DNA of 64,000 nucleotides from Pantoea agglomerans NBRC 102470 (GTDB taxonomy: Bacteria; Pseudomonadota; Gammaproteobacteria; Enterobacterales; Enterobacteriaceae). The notes under the pieces are model-generated. The model was not told the DNA's origin, searched no databases, and worked only from the letters and a program-made list of their open reading frames with translations. The position numbers were made by a program, and so were the translations under genes. The DNA lies in the NCBI RefSeq assembly GCF_001598475.1, contig NZ_BCZA01000004.1, positions 1 through 64,000 on the forward strand. The letters are read 5' to 3'. Position 1 is the first letter of the stretch. Every line of letters starts with the position of its first letter. This document shows, piece by piece, positions 51,107 to 61,641 of this stretch.

Positions 51107-52533
51107 TACTGACCGCCCAGCAGGTCGCGCGCATTCCAGTGTGGGAAGTGGCGGCGCACCAGCGCATTCAGTTCCAGCTCAAACGCGCTGAACTCACCGG
51201 TATTAACCGGGGCATCATGGTTTGGCTGATGGATCATGCCGGCACCCACGGTGACGTTGCTCAGGCGATCGATAAAGATCATGCCGCCGGTTACCGGGTT
51301 CTGCTGATAGCTGTCGAGCACCATCGGTTCATCAAAAGTGATCTCAATGCGACCGATACCGTTCAGCGGCAGCGTATCGACCTGACGCGTCTCCAGCGAG
51401 TTGATCTCGACCTGATGCAGCACCTTCTCTACCCGGCCACGGGTTTTCTTACCGGCGATTTTCAGGTCATAGCTCTGACCGGCCTGCAGCGGCTGTTCTG
51501 CCATCCAGACCACGTCAACGCTGGCAGACTGAACCGCTGCCAGCTCTTCACTGGCATCCACCAGCAGATCGCCACGGCTGATATCAATCTCATCCTGCAG
51601 CACCAGGGTAATCGCTTCGCCTGCACCCGCTTCCTGCAGATCGCCATCGAAGGTCACAATGCGGGCAATGGTCGACTCCACGCCAGAAGGCAGCACTTTA
51701 ACGCGCTGGCCTACCTGCACGCTGCCCGACGCCAGGGTGCCGGCATAGCCACGAAAATCGAGGTTCGGACGGTTGACATACTGCACCGGGAAGCGCATCG
51801 GCTGATGATCGACGACGCGCTTCAGCTCCACAGTCTCCAGCACATCCAGCAGCGTCGGGCCGCTATACCACGGCATGGTCTGACTGGCAGAAGCGACGTT
51901 ATCCCCTTCCAGCGCCGACATCGGCACAAAGCGGATATCGAGGTCTTCCGGCAGCTGCGCAGCAAAGTCGAGGTAATCCTGTTTTATCTGCTCGAAGCGC
52001 TCCTGGTTGTACTCCACCAGATCCATCTTATTGATCGCCACCACCAGGTGTTTGATCCCCAGCAGCGTCGAGATAAAGCTGTGGCGGCGGGTCTGATCCA
52101 GTACGCCTTTACGCGCATCGATCAGCAGGATCGCCAGATCGCAGGTTGACGCGCCGGTCGCCATGTTACGGGTGTACTGCTCATGTCCCGGCGTGTCGGC
52201 GATAATAAATTTACGCTTTTCGGTCGAGAAGTAGCGGTAGGCCACATCAATGGTAATGCCCTGCTCACGCTCAGCCTGCAGACCATCCACCAGCAGCGCC
52301 AGATCGAGCTTCTCGCCCTGGGTGCCGTGACGTTTGCTGTCGTTGTGCAGCGACGAGAGCTGATCTTCATAGATCTGACGGGTGTCGTGTAGCAGACGTC
52401 CAATCAGGGTACTTTTTCCGTCGTCAACGCTGCCGCAGGTCAGAAAACGCAGCAGGCTCTTGTGTTGTTGCGTGGTCAGCCAGGCTTCAACGCCGCCCTG
52501 GTCGGCAATCTGTTGTGCAATTACGGTATTCAT
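51106..52533 (-). CDS. cysN: Sulfate adenylyltransferase subunit 1 (GTPase) CysN
   Basis: CysN is the GTPase that drives ATP sulfurylase: GTP hydrolysis pushes APS formation by CysD. The 475 residues equal E. coli, with EF-Tu-like motifs [17 protein letters not shown] (G1, near 33), [12 protein letters not shown] (G3), and NKMDLVEYN (G4), followed by two beta-barrel domains. It lies 11 bp after cysD. Confidence 0.98.
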   Translation of the reverse strand: MNTVIAQQIADQGGVEAWLTTQQHKSLLRFLTCGSVDDGKSTLIGRLLHDTRQIYEDQLSSLHNDSKRHGTQGEKLDLALLVDGLQAEREQGITIDVAYRYFSTEKRKFIIADTPGHEQYTRNMATGASTCDLAILLIDARKGVLDQTRRHSFISTLLGIKHLVVAINKMDLVEYNQERFEQIKQDYLDFAAQLPEDLDIRFVPMSALEGDNVASASQTMPWYSGPTLLDVLETVELKRVVDHQPMRFPVQYVNRPNLDFRGYAGTLASGSVQVGQRVKVLPSGVESTIARIVTFDGDLQEAGAGEAITLVLQDEIDISRGDLLVDASEELAAVQSASVDVVWMAEQPLQAGQSYDLKIAGKKTRGRVEKVLHQVEINSLETRQVDTLPLNGIGRIEITFDEPMVLDSYQQNPVTGGMIFIDRLSNVTVGAGMIHQPNHDAPVNTGEFSAFELELNALVRRHFPHWNARDLLGGQ

Positions 52534-52544
52534 CTGGCGTCTCC

Positions 52545-53453
52545 TTAGAAATAACCCTGACGTTTTTTCAGTTCCATCGAACCGGACTGATCGCGATCGA
52601 TCATGCGGCCCTGACGCTCGCTGGTGGTGGAAACCAGCATCTCTTCGATGATCTCCGGCAGCGTCTGCGCTTCAGACTCTACCGCGCCGGTCAGCGGCCA
52701 GCAGCCGAGCGTACGGAAACGGACCATCCGTTCGGTGATCTCTTCACCCGGCTGCAGGTTGATGCGATCGTCATCGATCATCATCAGCATGCCATCACGC
52801 TCCAGCACCGGACGCGGTGCGGCGAGATAGAGCGGCACGATCTCGATGTTTTCCAGGAAGATGTATTGCCAGATATCCAGTTCGGTCCAGTTCGACAGCG
52901 GGAAGACGCGGATGCTTTCACCCTTGTTGATCTGACCGTTGTAGTTGTGCCACAGCTCAGGGCGCTGGTTTTTCGGATCCCAGCGATGGAAGCGGTCACG
53001 GAATGAGTAGATACGCTCTTTGGCGCGTGACTTCTCTTCATCACGACGTGCGCCGCCAAAGGCCGCATCAAAACCATATTTGTTCAGCGCCTGCTTCAGC
53101 CCTTCGGTTTTCATGATGTCAGTGTGTTTGGCACTGCCGTGAACAAAGGGGTTGATGCCCATCGCTACGCCTTCCGGGTTGCGGTGAACCAGCAACTCTG
53201 CGCCCATCGCTTTCACGGTGCGATCGCGAAATTCGTACATTTCACGGAATTTCCAGCCGGTATCCACATGCAGCAACGGGAACGGCAACGTGCCTGGGTA
53301 GAAGGCTTTACGCGCCAGATGGAGCATGACCGAGGAGTCTTTGCCGATGGAGTACATCATCACCGGATTGCTAAACTCCGCCGCCACTTCGCGAATGATG
53401 TGGATACTCTCCGCCTCCAGCTGACGCAGATGAGTGAGTCGTTTTTGGTCCAT
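52545..53453 (-). CDS. cysD: Sulfate adenylyltransferase subunit 2 CysD
   Basis: CysD forms APS from ATP and sulfate. The 302 residues equal E. coli and show the PP-loop motif [18 protein letters not shown] (near 34-50), [16 protein letters not shown] and [16 protein letters not shown]. It lies 9 bp after cysG in the same operon. Confidence 0.98.
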   Translation of the reverse strand: MDQKRLTHLRQLEAESIHIIREVAAEFSNPVMMYSIGKDSSVMLHLARKAFYPGTLPFPLLHVDTGWKFREMYEFRDRTVKAMGAELLVHRNPEGVAMGINPFVHGSAKHTDIMKTEGLKQALNKYGFDAAFGGARRDEEKSRAKERIYSFRDRFHRWDPKNQRPELWHNYNGQINKGESIRVFPLSNWTELDIWQYIFLENIEIVPLYLAAPRPVLERDGMLMMIDDDRINLQPGEEITERMVRFRTLGCWPLTGAVESEAQTLPEIIEEMLVSTTSERQGRMIDRDQSGSMELKKRQGYF

Positions 53454-53462
53454 GATTTTCCC

Positions 53463-54878
53463 TCAAGCCAGATTGACAACGGCGGACTCGCGAGCCCCCT
53501 GCTGTGCTGAATGTTTAAACCAGGCGAGTTGCCCGTGCAGATTAACCACCTCTCCGATCACCAGCAGCGCCGGAGTGGGTGCCGAGGCGGCAAGCGCCTC
53601 AAGTTGTTCTAAGGTGCCGGTCAGCACCTGTTGATCCTGACGGGTACCGCGACTGATCACCGCCACCGGCGTTGATGGCGCGCGACCGTGCTGAATCAGC
53701 GCCTCGCTGATGGCAGCGGCTTTAACGGTTCCCATGTAGATCGCCAGCGTCTGACGCGCACGCGCCAGCGATGGCCAGTCAATGTCATCCCCATCGGGAC
53801 GGCAGTGACCGGTAATAAACATCACGCTCTGCGCGTAGTCGCGGTGGGTCAGCGGAATACCGGCATAGGCCGTCGCACCGGCTGCCGCGGTGACGCCCGG
53901 CACCACCTGGAACGGCACACCCGCCTGCTGAGCCGCCTGCAGCTCTTCGCCGCCGCGGCCAAAGATAAAGGGATCGCCGCCCTTGAGGCGCACGACGCGC
54001 TTGCCTTTCAGCGCCAGTGAAACCAGCATCTGATTGATCTCTTCCTGCGGCAACGTGTGGGCGCTGGCCCGTTTGCCGACGCAGATGCGATCGGCATCGC
54101 GGCGCACCAGATCCAGCACCTCTTCGCTGACCAGATGGTCGTAGAGCACCACATCGGCTAACTGCATCACCTGCAGGCCACGCAGCGTCAGCAGACCGCT
54201 GTCGCCCGGCCCGGCGCCCACCAGAAAGATCTCGCCCTGACGGGTCGGCTCTTCCTGCAGTTCGCGGTCCAGCGTGCGTTTCGCCTCTTCGACGTTACCG
54301 GCAGACATCTCACTGGCGAACCGGCCGTCGAAAGCGCGTTCCCAGAAGCGCCGACGGTCAGACATGCGGCTGAAGCGCTGTTTGACTTTATCGCGCCAGA
54401 GTCCGGCCACTTCAGCCATCTGACCCAGACTGGCAGGCAGCAGCGTTTCGATTTTTTCGCGCAGCATGCGTGCCAGCACCGGTGCGGTGCCGCTGGAGGA
54501 GATCGCCACCACCAGCGGTGAGCGGTCAACAATCGAGGGGAAGATAAAGGTGCATTTTGGCTGGTCATCCACCACGTTAACCAGCTTATGCCGCGCATTG
54601 GCGGCTTCAAACACCTGGGTGTTGAGATGGTTGTCGTCGGTGGCGGCAATCACCAGGAAAACGCCATCCATCTGGGCCGGGTCAAATTCGGTCGCCAGCC
54701 ACTCCAGTTCCTGCTTATCCAGCAGTGCCTGCAGTTCAGGGCAGAGTTCACGAGATGCGATCAGAACGCGCGCGCGTGCACGGCGCAGCAGTTCAATTTT
54801 TCGCGCCGCAATATCTCCCCCGCCGACAACCAGAACCGGGCGGCCAGAAAGATCGGCAAAAAGAGGCAAATAGTCCAC
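53463..54878 (-). CDS. cysG: Siroheme synthase CysG
   Basis: CysG makes siroheme from uroporphyrinogen III in one protein: an N-terminal NAD-dependent dehydrogenase/ferrochelatase half ([17 protein letters not shown] near 15; [18 protein letters not shown] with the phospho-Ser 128 region) and a C-terminal SAM methyltransferase half ([17 protein letters not shown] near 218, [36 protein letters not shown]). The 471 residues exceed E. coli's 457 by a longer C terminus. In E. coli cysG sits with nirBD; here it heads cysGDNC and supplies siroheme for sulfite reductase. Confidence 0.97.
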   Translation of the reverse strand: MDYLPLFADLSGRPVLVVGGGDIAARKIELLRRARARVLIASRELCPELQALLDKQELEWLATEFDPAQMDGVFLVIAATDDNHLNTQVFEAANARHKLVNVVDDQPKCTFIFPSIVDRSPLVVAISSSGTAPVLARMLREKIETLLPASLGQMAEVAGLWRDKVKQRFSRMSDRRRFWERAFDGRFASEMSAGNVEEAKRTLDRELQEEPTRQGEIFLVGAGPGDSGLLTLRGLQVMQLADVVLYDHLVSEEVLDLVRRDADRICVGKRASAHTLPQEEINQMLVSLALKGKRVVRLKGGDPFIFGRGGEELQAAQQAGVPFQVVPGVTAAAGATAYAGIPLTHRDYAQSVMFITGHCRPDGDDIDWPSLARARQTLAIYMGTVKAAAISEALIQHGRAPSTPVAVISRGTRQDQQVLTGTLEQLEALAASAPTPALLVIGEVVNLHGQLAWFKHSAQQGARESAVVNLA

Positions 54879-55241
54879 GTTAACCCTGATGTTTTAACTT
54901 TGTATTAACGCGACTATACGTCGCTGGGTTTATCCAGATGAAATTACGAATTGGAATGAGTAGTTACCGAATGGAATAACGACACCGCAAAGCACAGAAC
55001 AATTTGGTCTTAACAGATGAAATTTAATGGCTTTTTCGTGAACAGGCTCACATATTGAAAGCCACACCTGCGGCAGCAAAAGCAGATAAGTGCCAGCGAT
55101 AATGGTCCGTTACGCCTTTCGGTAGTGACAGCGCCCGATTCCACTAACAAAGTCACGGGACAAAAAGGATATAATGCGCGCGGCATGGCTGGCCCTGGTC
55201 CCCATGCGGAACGGCTCCCGAATAATGAAAAAGGATGCACT
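54879..55241. promoter_or_regulatory. Divergent cysG / iap regulatory region with CysB-like direct repeat
   Basis: On the minus strand a -10-like TATAGT (54913-54918) precedes cysG without a good -35, as is usual for CysB-activated promoters. Upstream, two similar 16-base stretches, TTACGAATTGGAATGA (54944-54959) and TTACCGAATGGAATAA (54964-54979), are spaced about two helical turns apart; on the minus strand both include ATTCC, resembling known CysB sites. The half nearer iap holds its SD (AAGGA) and no other gene. Confidence 0.5.
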
Positions 55242-56255
55242 ATGTTTTATTCCCTCCGCTTGAGGGTAGCGACAATTTTATTTGGCGCACTCATTTCCCC
55301 GCTGGCTCTGGCCACTCCGCCTGGCCAGTTTGCCGAACAGCAGGTCCGGCACATCGCCACCTTGTTTCCTGGCCGGATGAGCGGCAGCCCGGCTGAGCTG
55401 ATGGCAGCCGACTACCTGCAACAGCAATTTACCGCGCTGGGGTATAAGACCAATACCCGCCAGTTCAGGACCGGCTATAAGTGGCAGGAAGAGGACGGCA
55501 CGCAGCGCTGGCATAAGCTCACGGCAACCTCGGTGATTGCCGCGCGTGCAGGCAGCGTGCCGCAGGAGATTCTGATCGTGGCACATCTGGATACCTGGAC
55601 GCCGCAAAATAGCAGCCAGGCCCAGCACAACCTGGGCGGCTTACGCCTGCAGGGCGTCGATGATAATGCATCGGGTCTTGGCGTGATGCTGGAGCTGGCG
55701 CAGCAGCTGAGCCGCAAACCGCTGCACTACGGCATACGCTTTGTGGCGCTGAGCGCCGGAGAGGCAGATCTGCACGGCATGGATGATTATGTTGAGCGGA
55801 TGAGCACGCGTGAGAAGAAGAATACCCTGCTGGTCATCGATCTGAATAGCCTGATCACCGGCGATCATCTCTATTTTAACAGCGGCATGAATACGCCCCG
55901 GGCGGTGCGCAAGCAGACCAGCGAACGAGCCCTGTTACTGGCACGCCAGCAGGGCATTCCCGCCGCCAGTCATCAGCTGAACCGTAAAGATTTTGACGCT
56001 CTTAATGCCTTCGACAAGGCGGGCTTTCCGCTGCTGGATGTGACCGCCAGCAACTGGACGCTGGGTAATAAAGATGGTGCGCTGCAGCGTCATCGTAGTC
56101 CCCACTTTCCTGATGGCGTTACCCGCCATCAGACTGACCTGGATAATCTGAGCTATCTCGACCGCTGGCTGCCGGGGCAGATAACCTTGCGAACCCGCGA
56201 CAGCGTTCGCGTGCTACTGCCGCTGCTCAGTGAACTGACCAACCCCAAAGTGTAA
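55242..56255 (+). CDS. iap: M28-family zinc aminopeptidase homologue Iap, active site altered
   Basis: Iap in E. coli trims N-terminal Arg from alkaline phosphatase in the periplasm. This homologue has 337 residues with a signal peptide ending near ALA (25) and matches Iap along its length (RHIATLFPGRMSGSPAELMAADYLQQQF, LTGDHLYFNSGM-like ITGDHLYFNSGM). Metal ligands in AHLDTW (His 115) and VDDNASG (Asp 141) remain. The paired Glu of SGEEEG is reduced to SAGEAD (one Glu, 174), NLDN reads DLNS (200-203), and the Cys pair region of E. coli is missing. Activity is therefore doubtful. The start at 55242 follows AAGGA; the longer frame upstream is not conserved. Confidence 0.85.
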   Translation: MFYSLRLRVATILFGALISPLALATPPGQFAEQQVRHIATLFPGRMSGSPAELMAADYLQQQFTALGYKTNTRQFRTGYKWQEEDGTQRWHKLTATSVIAARAGSVPQEILIVAHLDTWTPQNSSQAQHNLGGLRLQGVDDNASGLGVMLELAQQLSRKPLHYGIRFVALSAGEADLHGMDDYVERMSTREKKNTLLVIDLNSLITGDHLYFNSGMNTPRAVRKQTSERALLLARQQGIPAASHQLNRKDFDALNAFDKAGFPLLDVTASNWTLGNKDGALQRHRSPHFPDGVTRHQTDLDNLSYLDRWLPGQITLRTRDSVRVLLPLLSELTNPKV

Positions 56256-56264
56256 GGATCTGAC

Positions 56265-56549
56265 ATGTACGTGGTCTTTCTGAATTACGTTCGTCCGGTA
56301 GAAGAAGTTGAAGCGCTGCTGGCAGCCCATATCGAATGGCTGGATCGCTATTTTGACGCGGGCTTTTTTATTGCAGCGGGACGTAAAGATCCGCGCACGG
56401 GCGGCATGTTACTGGTCAGGGAGATGGAACGAGAAGAGCTGGATGCAATTTTAGCGGAAGATCCGTTTGTCACGGTGGCAGAGTATGAGGTGACGAAAGT
56501 GAATGTGACCCGTGCAGCAGAGGCGTTTGCCGGATTAAAAGGCGCTTAG
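56265..56549 (+). CDS. YciI-family protein
   Basis: A 94-residue protein of the YciI/YCII-like family (ferredoxin-like fold), with the conserved His and Asp of AAHIEWLDRYFDAGFFIAAGRKDPRTGG and the ending DPFVTVAEYEVTKV. Members with known activity are rare; some are small-molecule lyases or dehydratases. It lies 9 bp after iap, so the two are likely co-transcribed. Confidence 0.85.
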   Translation: MYVVFLNYVRPVEEVEALLAAHIEWLDRYFDAGFFIAAGRKDPRTGGMLLVREMEREELDAILAEDPFVTVAEYEVTKVNVTRAAEAFAGLKGA

Positions 56550-56569
56550 CTTTCCGCCTGACTGCAGCC

Positions 56570-56603
56570 AAAAACTTCTCTCCCTGTGTGCGGGGAGAGA
56601 AGT
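56570..56603 (-). terminator. cysJIH operon terminator
   Basis: On the minus strand ACTTCTCTCCC-CGCACACA-GGGAGAGAAGT followed by TTTTTGG is a perfect 11-bp stem just past cysH. It also faces the YciI-like gene from the other side. Confidence 0.9.
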
Positions 56604-56609
56604 CCTGCG

Positions 56610-57344
56610 TCAGCCTTCGTGCAGACCACACTCGCGCTTGAGGCCGAAGAAGCGCGTCTCTTCTTCTGCCATACCCGGCTCCCACTTGCGGGTGGTATGG
56701 GTATCGCCCACCGAGAGATAGCCTTCATCCCACAGCGGATGGTACTTCAGCTTATGCTGCTCCAGATACTGATGAATCTGGCGGTTATCCCAGTCGATAA
56801 TCGGCAGCAGCTTAAAGACGCCACGCTGGACGCCCAGCACCGGCAGATTCGCCCGACTGCCCGACTGGTCGCGGCGCAATCCGGCAAACCAGGTCTGCGC
56901 GCCCAGGGTTTCAATGGCGCGATTCATCGGCTCAACTTTGTTGATCTCGTTATATTTCTCAATCCCCTCGACGCCCTGCTCCCACAGTTTGCCGTAGCGC
57001 GCTTCCTGCCAGGCCGGTGAGGTTTCGGCGCGGAACACTTTAAGGTTGAGATTGAGCTGGTCCGCCAGCTCATCAATAAAACGATAGGTCTCCGGGAACA
57101 GATAGCCGGTGTCGGTCAGGATCACCGGAATATCGGGCTGCTGACGCGTCACCAGATGCAGCGACACCGCGGCCTGAATACCGAAACTGGAGGAGAGCAC
57201 GTAGGCACCCGGCAGATTCTCCAGTGCCCAGCTGACCCGCTCTTCCGCAGATGACTTCTCCAGCTGCGCATTGGTCGCGGCCAGCGCCATAGCACGCTGG
57301 ACTTTGGACATCTCATTCAGTGCTGCGAGGTCGGGGTGACTCAT
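56610..57344 (-). CDS. cysH: PAPS reductase CysH
   Basis: CysH reduces PAPS to sulfite with thioredoxin. The 244 residues equal E. coli: PP-loop-like [17 protein letters not shown] (near 49), [17 protein letters not shown], and the catalytic Cys in the C-terminal ECGLHEG (Cys 239). No extra Cys pairs of APS reductases are present, so it is the thioredoxin-dependent PAPS type. It overlaps cysI by 4 bp (ATGA). Confidence 0.98.
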   Translation of the reverse strand: MSHPDLAALNEMSKVQRAMALAATNAQLEKSSAEERVSWALENLPGAYVLSSSFGIQAAVSLHLVTRQQPDIPVILTDTGYLFPETYRFIDELADQLNLNLKVFRAETSPAWQEARYGKLWEQGVEGIEKYNEINKVEPMNRAIETLGAQTWFAGLRRDQSGSRANLPVLGVQRGVFKLLPIIDWDNRQIHQYLEQHKLKYHPLWDEGYLSVGDTHTTRKWEPGMAEEETRFFGLKRECGLHEG

Positions 57345-59062
57345 TTTGCTTCCTCCCAAAAGTCGCGTGCCGGGTCCAGCACCGGCGCAACAATGCCCGC
57401 GCGGATGGTGAAGTCACCAAAGCCTTCCGCGGCCTGGCGCTCAGTGGCCCAGCGTCCCACCAGCTCATCAATGGTGGCGAGAATTTCGCTTTCGTTAATG
57501 TTTTCACGGTACATGCGGGGAATACGCGTTCCGCTGCGGTTTCCACCCAGATGCAGGTTGTAGCGACCTGGCGCTTTACCCACCAGACCCAGCTCAGCCA
57601 GCATGGCACGGCCACAGCCGTTGGGACAACCGGTAACGCGTAACACTATGTGCTCATCGCCAACGCCATGCGCATGCATGATCCCTTCCACTTTGGTCAC
57701 GAAGGCAGGCAGGAAGCGCTCGGCTTCTGCCATCGCCAGCGGACAGGTCGGGAACGCCACGCAGGCCATCGAGTTTTCGCGCTGTGCCGTAACGTGATCC
57801 ATCAGACCATGTTCGCGCGCGATTGCTTCGATCTGCGCTTTTTCGCTTTCCGGCACGCCCGCCACAATCAGGTTCTGGTTAGCGGTCAGGCGGAAATCGC
57901 CCTGATGGATTTTCGCAATTTCAGCGATGCCGCTTTTCAGCGGTCGGCCCGGATAGTCGAGCAGGCGACCATTTTCGATAAACAGCGTCAGGTGCCATTT
58001 GTTGTCGATGCCTTTAATCCAGCCAATGCGATCGCCACGGGTGGTGAACTCATAAGGACGGATCGGCTCAAACGTCACGCCTGCCCGTTTTTCAACTTCG
58101 GCTTTAAAGGTCTCGACGCCAACGCGTTCCAGGGTGTACTTGGTTTTGGCGTTTTTACGGTCGGTACGGTTGCCCCAGTCGCGCTGCGTCGTGACCACCG
58201 CCTCGGCGACGTCGAGGATCTTCTCCACCGGGAAATAGCCAAACTCGCTGGCGGTGCGCGCATAGGTCGCTTTGTTACCGTGCTCAATCGACAGCCCGCC
58301 ACCCACCAGCAGGTTAAAGCCCACCAGCTTGCCGTGCTCGGCGACAGCGACAAAGTTCAGATCGTTGGCGTGCAGATCCACGTCGTTATGCGGCGGGATC
58401 ACCACGGTAGTTTTGAATTTACGCGGCAGATACGTTTCACCGAGGATCGGCTCTTCGTCGGTGGTGGCGACTTTTTCTTTATCCCACCAGATCTCCGCAT
58501 AGGCACGGGTGCGTGGCAGCAGATGCTCAGAGAGTTTCTTCGCCCACTCATACGCTTCCTGATGCAGCTCCGACTCAACCGGGTTCGACGTACAGAGCAC
58601 GTTACGGTTGACGTCGTTGGCGGTCGCCAGCGCATCCAGCCCCACTTCATGCAGCATCTGATGCGTCGGCTTAACGTTCTTCTTCAGAATGCCGTGAAAC
58701 TGGAAGGTTTGACGGTTAGTCAGACGGATGCTGCCATAGATGGTTTTATCGGTGGCAAATTTGTCGATGGCCAGCCACTGAGTCGGCGTAATGATGCCGC
58801 CCGGCAACCGGCAACGCAGCATCATGGCGTGGCGCGGCTCCAGCTTCTGCTCCGCACGTTCGGCACGAATATCGCGATCGTCCTGCTGGTACATGCCGTG
58901 AAAACGGATCAGCAGGAAGTTGTCGCCGGTAAAACCGCCGGTCAGACCCTCTTCCAGATCTTCTTTAATGGTGCCGCGCAGATAGTTGCTCTGCTTCTTC
59001 AGACGCTCAGCGTCTGCTAATTTGCCTTCTACAACCAGCGGTCCAGGGTGTTTATCGCTCAT
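57341..59062 (-). CDS. cysI: Sulfite reductase hemoprotein beta subunit CysI
   Basis: CysI reduces sulfite to sulfide by six electrons on a coupled siroheme-4Fe4S centre. The 573 residues show both sulfite/nitrite reductase half-domains and the cluster cysteines in [19 protein letters not shown] (near 438) and [16 protein letters not shown] (near 483). Its start shares one base with the cysJ stop (TAATG). Siroheme comes from the CysG encoded at 53463-54878. Confidence 0.98.
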   Translation of the reverse strand: MSDKHPGPLVVEGKLADAERLKKQSNYLRGTIKEDLEEGLTGGFTGDNFLLIRFHGMYQQDDRDIRAERAEQKLEPRHAMMLRCRLPGGIITPTQWLAIDKFATDKTIYGSIRLTNRQTFQFHGILKKNVKPTHQMLHEVGLDALATANDVNRNVLCTSNPVESELHQEAYEWAKKLSEHLLPRTRAYAEIWWDKEKVATTDEEPILGETYLPRKFKTTVVIPPHNDVDLHANDLNFVAVAEHGKLVGFNLLVGGGLSIEHGNKATYARTASEFGYFPVEKILDVAEAVVTTQRDWGNRTDRKNAKTKYTLERVGVETFKAEVEKRAGVTFEPIRPYEFTTRGDRIGWIKGIDNKWHLTLFIENGRLLDYPGRPLKSGIAEIAKIHQGDFRLTANQNLIVAGVPESEKAQIEAIAREHGLMDHVTAQRENSMACVAFPTCPLAMAEAERFLPAFVTKVEGIMHAHGVGDEHIVLRVTGCPNGCGRAMLAELGLVGKAPGRYNLHLGGNRSGTRIPRMYRENINESEILATIDELVGRWATERQAAEGFGDFTIRAGIVAPVLDPARDFWEEAK

Positions 59063-60873
59063 TAGTAAACGTCTCGCTGATAACGGCGCTCAATGCGCAG
59101 CTCACTTAAAAATTCGTCGGCCGTTTCACGATCCATTCCGCCGTGTTCGACCACCACATCCAGCAGTGCCTGCTCGACGTCTTTTGCCATACGATTCGCG
59201 TCGCCACAGACATAAAGATGCGCGCCCTCTTCGATCCAGCGCCACACTTCGGCCCCTTTCGCGCGGATCTTATCCTGTACGTAAATCTTCTCTGCCTGAT
59301 CGCGTGACCAGGCGAGGTCGATATGGGTCAGCAGACCATCCTTAACATATTTCTGCCACTCCACCTGATAGAGGAAATCGTCGGTGAAGTGCGGATTACC
59401 AAAGAATAGCCAGTTTTTGCCGCTGGCACCGTCGTTGTCGCGCTGCTGCATAAAGGCGCGGAACGGCGCGATGCCGGTGCCCGGGCCAATCATGATCACC
59501 GGCGCATCCGGATTAGCCGGCAGGCGGAAGTTGTCGTTGTGTTCGATGAAGACCCGGACTTCGCCCTCTTCTTCGATGCGATCGGCCAGCCAGGTCGATG
59601 CACCGCCGCCACGCTGGCGACCTTCAATATCAAAGCGAACGGCACCGACGGTGATATGCACTTCGGTATCGGTTTCAGCCTGCGAAGAGGCGATAGAGTA
59701 GAGTCGCGGCGTCAGCGGTCGCAGCAGTCCGGTCAGCTGTTCAGCGCTGAGTTCGGACGGTGCCAGGCGCACCATATCCACAATCGGATAGTGCTGCGCA
59801 TAGTGCTGCAGCCTGGCTTTATCATCCACCAGTGACAGCAACTCCGCGTTGCGTGACAGCTGGGCATACTGCGCCACGATCTGCGCGGTGTTAACCGTCA
59901 GCTCGAAATGCTTCTGCAGCGCCTCCGCCAGCGGCAGGGTTTTCCCCTGAACTTCTACCGGCTCATCGCCTTTCAGCCAGACCAGCTCCAGCAGTTCGCT
60001 GACCAGCGCCGCGTCGTTCTCATACCAGACGCCCAGCGCATCGCCAGGCTGGTAGCGCAGACCGGAATCGCCCAGATCGATTTCGATATGGCGCACATCT
60101 TTGTCTGAGTCCCGTCCGGTAATTTTCTGATTCACCGCCAGACTCGCGCTGAGCGGCGACTCTTTAGTATAGGGGCTGGTGGTGACTTCGTTGACGCTGC
60201 CGGCTGCTGTCGCCGCAGCCTGCGCCGGGGATTCAGTGGGAACGCGCTGTTTGAGGATCTCAGTCAGCGCACTGCGCCAGGCGGTGGCCTGCTCCGCATA
60301 CTCTACATCCGCATCAACGCGATCCAGCAGACGGTCACCGCCCAGCTCCGCCAGTCGGCTGTCAAAATCTTTACCCGCCTGACTGAAGAATTCATAAGAG
60401 GTGTCGCCCAGGCCAAACACTGCGAAGGCGGCACCCTCCATTTTCGGTGCCTTTTTCGACATCAGGAATTTATGCAGCGCCACCGCCTCTTCTGGCGGTT
60501 CGCCTTCGCCCTGGGTGGAGGTTACAACCACCAGCATTTTTTCCTGGCCAATCTGTTTGAACTTGTAATCACCGGCATTCACCAGGTTTACGTTCAGCTT
60601 TGCGGCCAGCAGGTCATCACGCAACTGCTCAGCCAGACGACGTGCGTTGCCGGTCTGGGAGGCAGAAAGCAGCGTAATGGCGGGCGCTTCGGCCGGAGCC
60701 GGAACAGATGCAGTGCTGGCGACGGCGCTACCCGGGGTCTGTTCCACCCTGCCCCAGAAATAGCCTGACAGCCACGCCAGTTGAGTCGGGGAATAATCTG
60801 TCGTCGCCGCCTGTAAGCGAGCGAGTTGTTCCGGGGAGAGCGGAAGCATTGAACCAGGTGCCTGAGTCGTCAT
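59062..60873 (-). CDS. cysJ: Sulfite reductase flavoprotein alpha subunit CysJ
   Basis: CysJ passes electrons from NADPH through FAD and FMN to CysI. The 603 residues comprise a flavodoxin domain (about 66-210, [28 protein letters not shown]), a linker, and a ferredoxin-reductase-type FAD/NADPH domain ([11 protein letters not shown] near 393; [34 protein letters not shown]-terminal RRYQRDVY). It heads the cysJIH operon. Confidence 0.98.
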   Translation of the reverse strand: MTTQAPGSMLPLSPEQLARLQAATTDYSPTQLAWLSGYFWGRVEQTPGSAVASTASVPAPAEAPAITLLSASQTGNARRLAEQLRDDLLAAKLNVNLVNAGDYKFKQIGQEKMLVVVTSTQGEGEPPEEAVALHKFLMSKKAPKMEGAAFAVFGLGDTSYEFFSQAGKDFDSRLAELGGDRLLDRVDADVEYAEQATAWRSALTEILKQRVPTESPAQAAATAAGSVNEVTTSPYTKESPLSASLAVNQKITGRDSDKDVRHIEIDLGDSGLRYQPGDALGVWYENDAALVSELLELVWLKGDEPVEVQGKTLPLAEALQKHFELTVNTAQIVAQYAQLSRNAELLSLVDDKARLQHYAQHYPIVDMVRLAPSELSAEQLTGLLRPLTPRLYSIASSQAETDTEVHITVGAVRFDIEGRQRGGGASTWLADRIEEEGEVRVFIEHNDNFRLPANPDAPVIMIGPGTGIAPFRAFMQQRDNDGASGKNWLFFGNPHFTDDFLYQVEWQKYVKDGLLTHIDLAWSRDQAEKIYVQDKIRAKGAEVWRWIEEGAHLYVCGDANRMAKDVEQALLDVVVEHGGMDRETADEFLSELRIERRYQRDVY

Positions 60874-61172
60874 CGCGTTAAAAATTCCAGTATCAGAAGT
60901 CCGGACCGTAAAATGGCGGAAGAGTGCGTAGGTTACCGGTCCGTATATTAACGATTAAATACACCTTCGACATATCAAATAACCAAAATGACTAAATGGT
61001 TTTCCAGGTAGGAATAATCGTTAAAAGTGGTAAGCAAAGCGGTGATATATCAGTTAATTAGCTGGACACCACTGTATAAACGCGCAGGAAAAGGATCGGT
61101 TTGTGCGGGGCGGGTGCGAAAAAAGCGGTAATCAGGTAGAATTCAGCGGTTTTTTAATGTCTGAGAACCACT
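60874..61172. promoter_or_regulatory. Divergent cysJ / queD regulatory region
   Basis: About 300 bp hold no gene. On the minus strand TTATTCC occurs at about 61010-61017, the same core found in the repeat before cysG, and AT-rich TTAATAT (about 60947-60953) could be a -10. By analogy with E. coli cysJ this is where CysB would bind, but no site can be defined by eye. Confidence 0.4.
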
Positions 61173-61532
61173 ATGTCTACCACCTTGTTTAAAGAGTTCC
61201 AGTTCGAAGCCGCGCATCATTTACCGAATGTGCCGGCCGGACACAAATGTGGCCGTCTGCACGGTCATTCGTTCCTGGTTCGTCTGGAGATTACCGGCGA
61301 AGTGGATGCGCATACCGGCTGGGTTATGGATTTTGCTGAGCTGAAAGCGGCGTTTAAGCCGGTCTACAATCGGCTGGACCACTACTATCTGAATGATATT
61401 CCCGGCCTGGAAAATCCCACCAGCGAAGTGCTGGCGAAATGGATCTGGGATCAGATGAAGCCGCAATTGCCGCTGCTAAGCGCGGTGATGATCAAAGAAA
61501 CCTGCACCGCAGGCTGCGTTTACCGCGGCTAA
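61173..61532 (+). CDS. queD: 6-carboxy-5,6,7,8-tetrahydropterin synthase QueD
   Basis: QueD converts dihydroneopterin triphosphate to carboxytetrahydropterin, the first step from GTP cyclohydrolase product toward queuosine. The 119 residues show zinc ligands in FEAAHHLP and [11 protein letters not shown], the catalytic Cys in the same stretch, [23 protein letters not shown] and [12 protein letters not shown]. It is convergent with queE, the next enzyme of the pathway. Confidence 0.97.
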   Translation: MSTTLFKEFQFEAAHHLPNVPAGHKCGRLHGHSFLVRLEITGEVDAHTGWVMDFAELKAAFKPVYNRLDHYYLNDIPGLENPTSEVLAKWIWDQMKPQLPLLSAVMIKETCTAGCVYRG

Positions 61533-61537
61533 CCCTG

Positions 61538-61560
61538 TCGGATCGAACCCTTCGATCCGA
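61538..61560. terminator. Perfect hairpin between queD and queE
   Basis: TCGGATCGAA-CCC-TTCGATCCGA is a perfect 10-bp inverted repeat 5 bases after the queD stop. It has no T tract and could end both convergent genes only with help. Confidence 0.5.
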
Positions 61561-61641
61561 CGCGGCTCTTCTCTCCGTCCTGCCTCTGACGCTCAACGCT
61601 TTCCTGTAGTTAACGGCTCATTGCGTGCCGCTTTATCAGGA

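Noticed and set aside
51049..52149. 366-codon plus-strand frame opposite cysN
   Set aside because: Antisense shadow of a fully conserved gene; composition rich in His/Arg/Gln as usual for such shadows.
55242..57344. Possible CRISPR-Cas locus between iap and cysH, its usual place in E. coli
   Set aside because: No repeat-spacer array and no cas genes; only a YciI-like gene and a terminator are present.
57650..59020. Long 456-codon open frame on the plus strand opposite cysI
   Set aside because: Its stop-free length follows from codon bias of the real minus-strand gene; no SD, no family resemblance, and cysI is unmistakable.
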